A DNA stretch of 64,000 nt from Streptomyces umbrinus (GTDB lineage: Bacteria > Actinomycetota > Actinomycetes > Streptomycetales > Streptomycetaceae), in NCBI RefSeq assembly GCF_030817415.1, contig NZ_JAUSZI010000002.1, positions 7,254,001-7,318,000 of the forward strand. Reading direction: 5' to 3'. Below, one piece after another: positions 1 to 7,545 of this stretch. The notes under the pieces were generated by a model that saw only the letters and a list, made by a program, of their open reading frames with translations, did not search any database and was not told where the DNA came from. Position 1 is the first letter of the stretch. Each line of letters opens with the position of its first letter. The position numbers and the translations under genes were made by a program.

Positions 1-2
1 TC

Positions 3-464
3 ATGGTCACCGTAGCCCCGCCCGATACCTGGACGTACGCCCTTCGCCTGCCCTATGACCCCCGTGCCGCACGCGTCGCACGTATGACCGTGCGGGCCGC
101 GCTGAACGGGCATGGAATGGCCGAAGTCCTCGACGCGGTCGAGCTGTTGACGTCCGAGTTGGTCACCAATGCGTACCGGCACACGAGAGGGCCGGCTTCC
201 CTGCGGCTGACCGCGTTGGGGGACGGGCGGTTGCGGGTGGGGGTGTGGGACAGCAGTCCGCACATTCCGGCGCCCTTCGACAAGCCTCCCTGTGATCGGG
301 TCCCGCCCGCCCCGGCGGGCGCCGAAGGGGGACGCGGGCTGTTCCTCGTGCAGCAGTGCGCGAGTTCGTGGGGCGGCTGGCCGCTCGGTGGCGATCTGCT
401 CGGGCGCGGCGCCGGAAAGCTGCTGTGGTTCGAGGTCGGAGGGCTGGGATGTCGCAGTTGGTAG
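3..464 (+). CDS. RsbW-like ATP-binding protein (HATPase_c)
   Basis: Small stand-alone GHKL ATPase domain of the anti-sigma-factor/serine kinase type, 153 residues, the size usual for the many Streptomyces RsbW-like regulators. The N box is visible as ELVTNAYRHT near residue 50. The G1 region is GVWDSSPHIP near residue 80, and the glycine-rich lid is GGRGLFLVQQC near residue 110. Family members bind ATP and either phosphorylate an anti-anti-sigma partner or sequester a sigma factor. No partner gene is visible here. The ATG lies at the window edge, so an upstream start or an operon partner outside the window cannot be excluded. Confidence 0.8.
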   Translation: MVTVAPPDTWTYALRLPYDPRAARVARMTVRAALNGHGMAEVLDAVELLTSELVTNAYRHTRGPASLRLTALGDGRLRVGVWDSSPHIPAPFDKPPCDRVPPAPAGAEGGRGLFLVQQCASSWGGWPLGGDLLGRGAGKLLWFEVGGLGCRSW

Positions 465-663
465 CCGCGCTATGGCGGCTCACCTGCTCGACGTAATGAA
501 CTTGGAAGACAGCGGGAGCCCGGCCAACGGCCCCGTCCTGTGTGGCTTCCGTGGAGGCCCGTGGTGTGGCCGTGGAGGGGCCGGAGCTCCGCCCAGGCCC
601 TCCAGCCGCCGCGGATAGGCTGTCCCGGATGATGATCACCTGCCCGCAACGGAGTACACACCC

Positions 664-1542
664 ATGAGCAACCGCCAAGTGCAGAAGATGTTCCGGCTCA
701 TGGCGAGTGGTGAAGCGGTTGAGGTCAGTAGTCCCATGGCGTCTGTGAAGAAGTTGGCGCGGCTTGCCTTTGTTGCGCAGCAGTTCGGGTACGAGTACGC
801 GGATGTGCGGCAAGGGGGCGGGCACAACAGTGCGCTGCGGATGCTCATCGTGCCCGATCCGAGTCCCTACGCCCGGCAGCGGGCCGCTCAGAACTGGGCC
901 CAGTTTCCGCAGGCCGCCAGTGGTGGGCCCCTGCCGCCCTTCGTGCCCGACGCCTTGGAGCTGCTCAAGGCGCGGATCAACTTCGACCTGACCGGCAAGA
1001 GCGCAGAGAAGCGGATGCTCTTCGGGGCCCTCGGTGGCACCGTCGGATGTGTCGTCCTGGCGCTCCGGACCGGGGGTGACGGCGTCGCCTTCGCCGGGTC
1101 CGCGGTTGTGTGGGTGCTGCTCGTCGGAGTACTCGGCATCGGGTTCGCCGTCACACGCAAGCGCAACGCGAAGTTCGCGGCGCGGTTGCTGGCCGCCGGG
1201 TTCACGCCGGTGACGGACGAGACCGGCCGGGTTCGCTACCTGCCGCAGGGCGCGCAGCCGCCCGGGCACGCCAACCCCTTCGCCGGCCCCGGAACGCCCG
1301 GCGTGGGAGGTCCGTACGCACCTCAGCCCGGTGTCGGAGGTCCGTATGTTCCTCAGCCCGGTGCCGGAGTTCCATACGCACCCCTGCCGACCGCGGCCCC
1401 CTACCCCCCGGGCCCGTACGCCGCACCCCAGGCCCCCGGCCCGTACGGAGGCACCCCGGCCACTCCCTACACCCACCCCGGCCCTGGCCCCGTACCGCAG
1501 CCGCAGCCGTACCCCCAGGCAGGCCCTCCCGCGAACCCGTAG
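664..1542 (+). CDS. Membrane protein with Pro/Tyr/Gly-rich C-terminal tail
   Basis: Hypothetical protein of 292 residues. The first 115 residues are soluble and basic. Two hydrophobic segments follow at about 118-160. The last 90 residues are a low-complexity tail rich in GPY and PQP that contains short tandem repeats. I do not recognise a catalytic domain. The tail resembles cytoplasmic Pro/Tyr-rich tails of actinobacterial membrane proteins. The ATG was chosen because a GGAG-like ribosome site lies about 10 nt upstream. It is transcribed alone between the ATPase gene and narK. Confidence 0.75.
   Translation: MSNRQVQKMFRLMASGEAVEVSSPMASVKKLARLAFVAQQFGYEYADVRQGGGHNSALRMLIVPDPSPYARQRAAQNWAQFPQAASGGPLPPFVPDALELLKARINFDLTGKSAEKRMLFGALGGTVGCVVLALRTGGDGVAFAGSAVVWVLLVGVLGIGFAVTRKRNAKFAARLLAAGFTPVTDETGRVRYLPQGAQPPGHANPFAGPGTPGVGGPYAPQPGVGGPYVPQPGAGVPYAPLPTAAPYPPGPYAAPQAPGPYGGTPATPYTHPGPGPVPQPQPYPQAGPPANP
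1306..1392 (+). repeat. 30-bp in-frame tandem repeat (about 3 units)
   Basis: Three imperfect 30-bp units at 1306-1335, 1336-1365 and 1366-1392 encode repeated GGPYxPQPGxx peptides in the tail of the membrane protein. The unit length is a multiple of three, so gain or loss of units would keep the frame. Confidence 0.75.
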
Positions 1543-1709
1543 GCACCCCCCTCACCAGTAGAAACCCCCCACCCCCCGAAAAAACCCTCACCGCGCCCCT
1601 CGCCCCGGGGTGAGAGCAACGTTCCCCGGAGGTCACTCGTCGCCACAGGCCGGAAACGCGCCATCCCTACCTTCGGGTGGACCAGCCGGAGAAATTGTGG
1701 AGGCGTGAG

Positions 1710-3092
1710 ATGACAGCCCCGAGCAGCAGCATCGCACCGCGCAAGGGGGGCCGCTGGATCGAGCAGTGGGACCCGGAGGACGAGACGTTCTGGAAGGAGA
1801 CGGGGGAGAAGGTCGCCCATCGCAACCTGTTCTTCTCCGTTCTTTCCGAGCACATCGGGTTCTCGATCTGGACCCTGTGGTCCGTGATGGTGCTCTTCAT
1901 GGGGCCCGAGTACGGGCTCACCCCGGCCGACAAGTTCTTCATCATCTCCATGGCCACGCTGGTCGGCGCCATCGTGCGGGTGCCGTACACCTTCGCGGTC
2001 GCACGCTTCGGTGGCCGGAACTGGACCATCGTCTCGGCGAGCATGCTGCTCATCCCGACGATCGCGGCGTTCATCGTGATGGAGCCGGGGACGTCCTTCG
2101 GGACCTTCCTCGTGTGCGCCATGCTCGCCGGCGTGGGAGGCGGGAACTTCGCCTCCTCCATGACCAACATCAATTCGTTCTTCCCGCTGCGGAAGAAGGG
2201 GTGGGCCCTCGGGCTCAACGCCGGGGGCGGCAACATCGGCGTGCCCGTCGTGCAGCTCGTCGGGCTCGCCGTCATCGGGGCCAGTGCCGGGCCGCGCGTG
2301 CTGCTCGGTATCTACATTCCGCTGATCGTCGTCGCGGCTGTGCTCGGCGCGATGTACATGGACAACATCACGTCCGTGAAGAACGACACCGGCGCCGCCA
2401 AGGAGGCCGTGAAGGACCCGCACACCTGGATCATGTCCTTCCTCTACATCGGGACGTTCGGGTCGTTCATCGGGTACAGCTTCGCCTTCGGGCTCGTGCT
2501 TCAGACGCAGTTCGGGCGTACGCCGCTGGAGTCGGCCTACGTCACCTTCATCGGCCCGCTGCTCGGCTCGCTGATCCGGCCCGTGGGCGGCTGGCTCGCC
2601 GACAAGTACGGCGGCGCGAAGATCACCCTGTGGAACTTCGTCGGCATGGGCGCCGCGACCGCCGTCATCGTGGCCGCCTCCATGGAGGAGTCGCTGGCCC
2701 TGTTCACCACGGCGTTCATCGTGCTGTTCGTGCTCACCGGGCTCGGCAACGGCTCCACGTACAAGATGATCCCCGGCATCTTCCAGGCCAAGGCCACCGC
2801 CCTGGGGCTCACCGGTGAGGAAGCCGCGTCCTACGGGCGGCGGCTGTCCGGTGCCTCGATGGGGCTCATCGGGGCTGTGGGCGCGGTCGGCGGTCTCGGC
2901 ATCAATCTCGCCTTCCGGCAGTCGTTCCTGAGCGTGGGGTCGGGCACCGGAGCCTTCGTCGGCTTCCTCGCCTTCTACGCGGTCTGCTTCGGGGTCACCT
3001 GGGCCGTATACCTTCGCCGCCCGGCGGGCGGCGCGTCCCCGGCGGTGACCGCTTCCGAGGCGAAGCCGCAGCTCAGCTACGCGGAAGTGTGA
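1710..3092 (+). CDS. narK: Nitrate/nitrite transporter (MFS, NarK type)
   Basis: Major-facilitator protein of 460 residues with about 12 membrane segments. It carries the glycine-rich nitrate-signature-like segments typical of NarK (GVGGGNFASSM near residue 150 and the GLGNGSTYKMIPG region near 345). Role from the family: nitrate uptake and/or nitrite extrusion at the cytoplasmic membrane. The ATG at 1710 is preferred to the in-frame one at 1677 because GGAGG (1699-1703) sits 6 nt ahead of it. A strong hairpin follows the stop. The next gene encodes the NnaR-type regulator, which fits a role in nitrogen assimilation. Confidence 0.88.
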   Translation: MTAPSSSIAPRKGGRWIEQWDPEDETFWKETGEKVAHRNLFFSVLSEHIGFSIWTLWSVMVLFMGPEYGLTPADKFFIISMATLVGAIVRVPYTFAVARFGGRNWTIVSASMLLIPTIAAFIVMEPGTSFGTFLVCAMLAGVGGGNFASSMTNINSFFPLRKKGWALGLNAGGGNIGVPVVQLVGLAVIGASAGPRVLLGIYIPLIVVAAVLGAMYMDNITSVKNDTGAAKEAVKDPHTWIMSFLYIGTFGSFIGYSFAFGLVLQTQFGRTPLESAYVTFIGPLLGSLIRPVGGWLADKYGGAKITLWNFVGMGAATAVIVAASMEESLALFTTAFIVLFVLTGLGNGSTYKMIPGIFQAKATALGLTGEEAASYGRRLSGASMGLIGAVGAVGGLGINLAFRQSFLSVGSGTGAFVGFLAFYAVCFGVTWAVYLRRPAGGASPAVTASEAKPQLSYAEV

Positions 3093-3117
3093 CGTAACAC
3101 GGATGACATCAAGCGGA

Positions 3118-3151
3118 ACCGAGCCTGTCACGCATGATTGACAGGCTCGGT
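3118..3151 (+). terminator. Perfect 13-bp stem hairpin after narK
   Basis: ACCGAGCCTGTCA (3118-3130) pairs exactly with TGACAGGCTCGGT (3139-3151) around an 8-nt loop, 26 nt after the narK stop. There is no long T-run, as is usual in Streptomyces terminators. Confidence 0.75.
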
Positions 3152-3308
3152 CATCCGCCATGATGCGGGCAAATAGGGCGTGCAGCGGACGCCCCGGAGC
3201 AGGAGGTGCCGGCCCTGGGACCGGGCGCCCCACCACGGAGGCTCCACGCGGGACGCCCCAACCCAGCGGGTGACGCAGGACGAACACCACTCGAGCGGGA
3301 CGAGAGCC

Positions 3309-4562
3309 ATGTACGAAGAGCAGCGACCGGAGCAACGCCCCGAGCGACGAACCGAGCAGAGCCCCGAGCGACGAACCGAGCAGAGCCCGGAGCAGCGACC
3401 CGGGCAAGCGAGCGGGCCACGAACCGGCCGGCCGGACCACGGCCCCCTCGCCGGGTTCACCGTCGGTGTGACCGCCGCCCGCCGTGCCGACGAACTCGGA
3501 GCCCTGCTCCAGCGGCGCGGCGCCGCCGTCATGCACGCGCCCGCCCTGCGTATCGTGCCCCTCTCCGACGACAGCGAGCTGCTCGCGGCGACCAAGCAAC
3601 TGCTCCACGAGGCCCCGGACATCGTGGTCGCGACCACCGCGATCGGGTTCCGCGGGTGGGTCGAGGCCGCCGACGGGTGGGGGCTGGGCGAGGACCTGCT
3701 CGAAACGCTCCGCGGAGTCGAGCTGCTCGCCCGCGGACCGAAGGTGAAGGGCTCGATACGGGCCCAGGGGCTGACCGAGGAGTGGTCCCCGTCCTCCGAA
3801 TCCATGGCCGAGGTGCTCGACCGGCTGCTGGAGGAGGGAGTCGAAGGGCGCCGGATCGCCGTCCAGTTGCACGGTGAGCCGCTGCCCGGGTTCGTCGAGT
3901 CGCTGCGGGCCGCGGGCGCGGACGTCGTCGGCGTCCCCGTGTACCGGTGGATGCCGCCGGAGGACATCGCGCCCGTCGACCGGCTGCTCGACGCCACGGT
4001 CACCCGCGGTGTGGACGCGCTGACCTTCACCAGCGCCCCGGCCGCCGCCTCGCTCCTTGGCCGCGCCGAGGACCGCGGGCTGCTGCCCGAGCTGCTCGCC
4101 GCCCTCAACCATGACGTGCTGCCCGCCTGCGTCGGCCCGGTCACCGCGCTGCCGCTGCAGGCCAGGGGCATCGACACGGTCCAGCCGGAGCGTTTCCGGC
4201 TCGGCCCCCTCGTGCAGGTGCTGTGTCAGGAACTGCCGTCCCGGGCGCGAACGTTGCCGATCGCCGGTCACCGGGTGGAGATCCGGGGGCACGCCGTGCT
4301 GGTGGACGACACACTGCGGCCCGTGCCGCCCGCCGGAATGTCGCTGCTGCGCGCGCTGACCCGGCGCCCCGGCTGGGTGGTGGCCCGCGCCGAGCTGCTG
4401 CGGGCCCTGCCCGGCGCCGGCAAGGACGAGCACGCCGTGGAGACCGCGATGGCCCGGCTGCGTACGGCGCTGGGGGCGCCCAAGCTCATCCAGACCGTCG
4501 TCAAGCGCGGCTACCGGCTGGCGCTCGACCCGGTGGCCGACTCCAAGTACGGCGACGACTGA
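3309..4562 (+). CDS. nnaR: HemD-like transcriptional regulator NnaR
   Basis: Fusion protein of 417 residues. Residues about 45-310 are a uroporphyrinogen-III-synthase (HemD) fold, and residues about 325-410 are an OmpR-type winged-helix DNA-binding domain ending near VVKRGYRLALDP. In Streptomyces this architecture beside narK is NnaR, a co-regulator of nitrate/nitrite assimilation genes together with GlnR (recalled knowledge). It is probably a regulator rather than a haem-pathway enzyme, although catalytic activity cannot be judged from sequence. The ATG at 3309 was preferred to a GTG at 3180, because the intervening codons look non-coding and follow the narK terminator. The first 40 residues are a charged Glu/Arg/Gln-rich low-complexity leader. 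The 3' end overlaps the convergent DUF1772 gene by 52 nt. Confidence 0.82.
   Translation: MYEEQRPEQRPERRTEQSPERRTEQSPEQRPGQASGPRTGRPDHGPLAGFTVGVTAARRADELGALLQRRGAAVMHAPALRIVPLSDDSELLAATKQLLHEAPDIVVATTAIGFRGWVEAADGWGLGEDLLETLRGVELLARGPKVKGSIRAQGLTEEWSPSSESMAEVLDRLLEEGVEGRRIAVQLHGEPLPGFVESLRAAGADVVGVPVYRWMPPEDIAPVDRLLDATVTRGVDALTFTSAPAAASLLGRAEDRGLLPELLAALNHDVLPACVGPVTALPLQARGIDTVQPERFRLGPLVQVLCQELPSRARTLPIAGHRVEIRGHAVLVDDTLRPVPPAGMSLLRALTRRPGWVVARAELLRALPGAGKDEHAVETAMARLRTALGAPKLIQTVVKRGYRLALDPVADSKYGDD
3338..3385 (+). repeat. Exact 24-bp tandem repeat (2 units) in nnaR
   Basis: Two identical 24-bp units, 3338-3361 and 3362-3385, encode PERRTEQS twice in the disordered N-terminus of NnaR. The flanking sequence is a decayed version of the same unit. 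Confidence 0.8.
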
Positions 4563-5092
4563 CGGCCGCTCCGGCCGTGGCGCCCGTACAGCACCAGAGC
4601 CTGTGCCAGCAGGCCGAACGCGAGGATGTGCAGTACGGCGCGTACGACGTTCCAGGCCACCCACGGGTCCTCGAACTTCTCGCGCACCGCGGCCGGATCG
4701 GTCATCGTGGCCGGATTTCCGGCGTCCATGATCTCGTTGTTCAGCGGGATGTTGAAGACGACGGTGACCAGGAACGCGAGCGCGTAGGCGACGAGTGCCG
4801 CGAACACCCACACCCGGATCCGTGGCGAGCCGCGCAACTGCCAGGCCGAGAAGGCCGTCAGCAGCAGCGCGCCGTTGAAGCTCAGGAGGAACACCGGGTT
4901 CTGGATGACGTCGTTGATGTTCTGGATGACCTCGATGTAGACGCGGTCGTCGCTACGGGCCAGCGCCGGCATCACGTTGTTCGCGTACGCGTAGAACAGT
5001 CCGGCGACCAGACCCGTGACGACCGTGGCCGCGACCAGTACACCCCCGGCGGTAGAACGCCGCCCCTTGTTGCTCTCTGTGGTGGTTGCCAT
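4511..5092 (-). CDS. DUF1772 (anthrone-oxygenase-like) membrane protein
   Basis: Protein of 193 residues with four predicted membrane segments (about 15-38, 66-84, 92-114 and 148-170). It matches the DUF1772 pattern: a YAYANNVMPAL motif after the first segment and FNIPLNN before the last. Some family members are cofactor-independent anthrone oxygenases or hydroxylase-associated proteins, but most have no known function. The gene is convergent with nnaR and overlaps its last 52 nt. The ATG at 5092 is clear. The C-terminal 20 residues, encoded in the overlap, are low-complexity. Confidence 0.8.
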   Translation of the reverse strand: MATTTESNKGRRSTAGGVLVAATVVTGLVAGLFYAYANNVMPALARSDDRVYIEVIQNINDVIQNPVFLLSFNGALLLTAFSAWQLRGSPRIRVWVFAALVAYALAFLVTVVFNIPLNNEIMDAGNPATMTDPAAVREKFEDPWVAWNVVRAVLHILAFGLLAQALVLYGRHGRSGRQSSPYLESATGSSASR

Positions 5093-5336
5093 GCCTATGA
5101 GTCAACCGGCAGGTCCCGGCGGACGACATGCTTCGGACGCGCGCCCGCATAAGCGGACGTCCAGCCGGGGAGGGCCGGGCGGCGCGAGGGAGGGTACGGC
5201 CCGGCGCGGGGCTTCCCGCCGCGCGCGGGGGAAGGCACTGTAGGGAGTACGGACCACGCACGGCCCTCTCCCGTACCCCCACTCACGACCACTCACCGAC
5301 CCCGCATGGCGGCAACCCCAAGGCGGTGACAGGCAC

Positions 5337-5936
5337 ATGGCACTGGGCACGGCCACAGCCACGGCCCCGTACGAGCTGCGGTTCGACTCCGGACGGATCT
5401 GTCTCGATCTCCTGGCGACCACCCACCCCGAGGAACGGCTCGACTCGGCGGAGCCGTTGCGGGCCTGGATCAGCGGATCCGGACTCGTCCCGGCGGGCAC
5501 CTCGCTCGCCCCCGTAGACTCCTCCTGGCTCGTCGGATTTCGCGAACTACGCAGCCATATAGGCCAGTTGGTACGCGCGGAGCCCTCCCGGGACTCCCGT
5601 CCCTTCGTTCTCGCGTTGGCCCGAGTGAACGAACTCGCCCGCACCGCACCGCCCGTGGCGCACGCCGTGTGGGACGCCGGCGGCTCGCTCGTACGCGCCC
5701 TGGACGGCCCTCCGGCCCCTGCCGCGCTGCTCGCGGCCATCGCCCGTGACACAGTGGAGCTGCTGACGGATCCGGCCGCCCGCGCGAGCATCCGGCAGTG
5801 TGAGGGAGACAACTGCCCCATCGTGTACCTGGATACGTCCAGAGGGCGTCGTCGCAGGTGGTGCTCCAGTGAGGTGTGCGGGAACCGCGAACGCGTTGCC
5901 AGGCACCGGCGCAGAGCAGCCCTCGCACGGGCTTAG
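5337..5936 (+). CDS. CGNR zinc-finger transcriptional regulator (ABATE domain)
   Basis: Protein of 199 residues. The N-terminal about 130 residues match the ABATE (putative stress-induced regulator) domain. The C-terminus holds a CGNR zinc finger: cysteines in QCEGDNCPIVYLD, then WCSSEVCGNRERVARHRRR. Family members are predicted DNA-binding regulators of stress or metabolism genes. The ATG at 5337 opens the conserved domain directly. It is transcribed on its own, upstream of the sigma-factor operon. Confidence 0.85.
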   Translation: MALGTATATAPYELRFDSGRICLDLLATTHPEERLDSAEPLRAWISGSGLVPAGTSLAPVDSSWLVGFRELRSHIGQLVRAEPSRDSRPFVLALARVNELARTAPPVAHAVWDAGGSLVRALDGPPAPAALLAAIARDTVELLTDPAARASIRQCEGDNCPIVYLDTSRGRRRRWCSSEVCGNRERVARHRRRAALARA

Positions 5937-6078
5937 AGTTCCTCCGTGAAGGAGAACCCCCCAACTTCCCCACACTCTCCTCACAAAGAATGCCCGTCAC
6001 TTTGAACACAGCCGCGCCTGCGCCCGTATCCCGGGATGAGCGACCGACTGGGGGATCCCCCGGACACCGGAGGTAGGC

Positions 6079-6654
6079 GTGCGCAAGGATTCCGCCGTGG
6101 CCGATGAACGATTGCCGAGGGCCCGACATCGTATGTCCCAGCCCTCGGAGCCGGACGAGGAGCTGATGCGTGCGCTCTACCGTGAACACGCCGGGCCTCT
6201 GCTCGCCTATGTGCTGCGGCTGGTCGCCGGGGACCGGCAGCGCGCGGAGGACGTCGTACAGGAGACGCTCATCCGTGCCTGGAAGAACGCCGGGCAGCTC
6301 AACCGAGCTACCGGTTCGGTACGCCCCTGGCTGGTGACGGTCGCTCGGCGCATCGTCATCGACGGGCACCGCAGCCGGCAGGCCCGGCCGCAGGAGGTGG
6401 ACCCGTCGCCGCTGGAGGTCATTCCCGCGGAGGACGAGATCGACAAGGCGTTGTGGCTGATGACACTCTCTGACGCGCTCGACGACCTGACCCCCGCCCA
6501 CCGGGAGGTACTGGTCGAGACGTACTTCAAGGGGCGTACCGTAAACGAGGCCGCCGAAACCCTGGGGATACCCAGCGGCACGGTGCGCTCACGGGTGTTC
6601 TATGCCCTGCGTTCGATGAAGCTCGCACTGGAGGAGCGGGGGGTGACGGCATGA
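6079..6654 (+). CDS. sigU: ECF RNA polymerase sigma factor, SigU-like
   Basis: Sigma-70 family protein of 191 residues. Region 2 is at about 30-95 (YREHAGPLLAYVLRL, then EDVVQETLIRAWK) and region 4 at about 130-185 (LTPAHREVLVETYF with the helix-turn-helix NEAAETLGIPSGTVRSRVF). The GTG start at 6079 has GGAGG five nt upstream. The stop overlaps the next start (ATGA), so it is translationally coupled to the zinc anti-sigma factor. The gene set (sigma, anti-sigma, helicase, malic enzyme, hupA) matches sigU/rsuA of S. coelicolor, whose deregulation blocks aerial development (recalled). Assignment rests on context plus family. Confidence 0.8.
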   Translation: MRKDSAVADERLPRARHRMSQPSEPDEELMRALYREHAGPLLAYVLRLVAGDRQRAEDVVQETLIRAWKNAGQLNRATGSVRPWLVTVARRIVIDGHRSRQARPQEVDPSPLEVIPAEDEIDKALWLMTLSDALDDLTPAHREVLVETYFKGRTVNEAAETLGIPSGTVRSRVFYALRSMKLALEERGVTA

Positions 6655-7463
6655 GCACATACGGGGGATACGGAACGGGTAGTCCTGGACCCATGCAAAG
6701 TTCGCAAGGGCAGGGCGATGTACACGAGACGGTCGGTGCGTACGCGCTCGGGATCCTCGACGACGCCGAAGCCACCGCCTTCGAGGCGCACCTCGCGACC
6801 TGCGAGTGGTGCGGCCAGCAGCTCGACGAACTTGCCGGCATGGAGCCGATGCTCGCCGCCCTGGCCGATCTGCCCGCCGCTCAGGGCACTCCGGCCATAG
6901 GTGAGTCGCTTGCCGCCCGGCCGAGCCCACAGCTCGCGGACCGGCTGGTCGGCGAGGTCGTGGAGCGTCGCGTCCGTGCCAAGAGAAGCCGGCGTGCCTT
7001 CTTCGGGCTCGCGGCCTCGCTGATCATCGGCGGCCCCATCGTCGCGATCGCGGCCACCGGCGGCGACACGACTCAGGAGGCCAAGCCCCTGCAGTCCGCC
7101 AGCCCGGCCAAGGAAGCCTTCACGCACATGACCGACAAGGTCAAGGCGACGGACCCGACCACCAAGGTCAGCGCCGTCGTGGGCATGGAGGGCAAGGCCT
7201 GGGGCACCCATTCGGTCCTGGAGCTGAAGAACGTCAAGGGGCCGGAGAAGTGCTCCCTCATCGCCGTCGGCAAGAACGGCGAGCGGGAGACGGCGACCAC
7301 CTGGGCGGTCCCGAAGTGGGGCTACGGCATCGAGAACGCCAAGACCGAGCAGGCCAAGAGCCCGCTCTACGTGCACGGTGGCGTCGCCATGAATCCCGAG
7401 GACATCGACCACTTCGAGGTCATGACCTTCGGCGGCGAAAAGCTGGTCGAGGTCGACGTGTAG
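6651..7463 (+). CDS. rsuA: Zinc-binding anti-sigma factor, RsuA-like
   Basis: Protein of 270 residues with a zf-HC2/ZAS domain at about 25-65: HETVGAYALG, then the H-x3-C-x2-C ligand cluster in AHLATCEWC. It has one membrane helix at about 115-135 and an extracytoplasmic C-terminal domain (about 140-270) of the RskA/anti-sigma-K type. Such proteins hold the cognate ECF factor at the membrane and release it when the outer domain is cut or stressed. It starts inside the sigU stop codon (ATGA overlap), which supports pairing with SigU. Confidence 0.85.
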   Translation: MSTYGGYGTGSPGPMQSSQGQGDVHETVGAYALGILDDAEATAFEAHLATCEWCGQQLDELAGMEPMLAALADLPAAQGTPAIGESLAARPSPQLADRLVGEVVERRVRAKRSRRAFFGLAASLIIGGPIVAIAATGGDTTQEAKPLQSASPAKEAFTHMTDKVKATDPTTKVSAVVGMEGKAWGTHSVLELKNVKGPEKCSLIAVGKNGERETATTWAVPKWGYGIENAKTEQAKSPLYVHGGVAMNPEDIDHFEVMTFGGEKLVEVDV

Positions 7464-7545
7464 GCGATCAAGAGCGGAAACGTAGCCCGACGGGCTCCCC
7501 TTCGCGTACGGTTGACGGCTGCCATGCACGTCAGAAGGGGGCCCG

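Noticed and set aside
1621..1657. Possible GlnR box (GTTCC-N6-GTCAC, then GCCAC-N6-GAAAC) upstream of narK
   Set aside because: The half-sites are degenerate and the spacing between the two pairs is 10 instead of 11. Biologically plausible but not convincing by eye.
1467..4811. Very long open frame on the - strand opposite narK and nnaR
   Set aside because: It is a GC-bias shadow: no conserved domain, and it runs antisense to two well-supported genes. The same applies to other long antisense frames, for example 7531-10110 and 46837-48984.
7464..7545. Rifamycin-associated element expected if the HelD-like protein were a rifampicin-inducible HelR
   Set aside because: The gap contains only a short AGCCC/GGGCT inverted repeat. 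The 19-bp element is not there.
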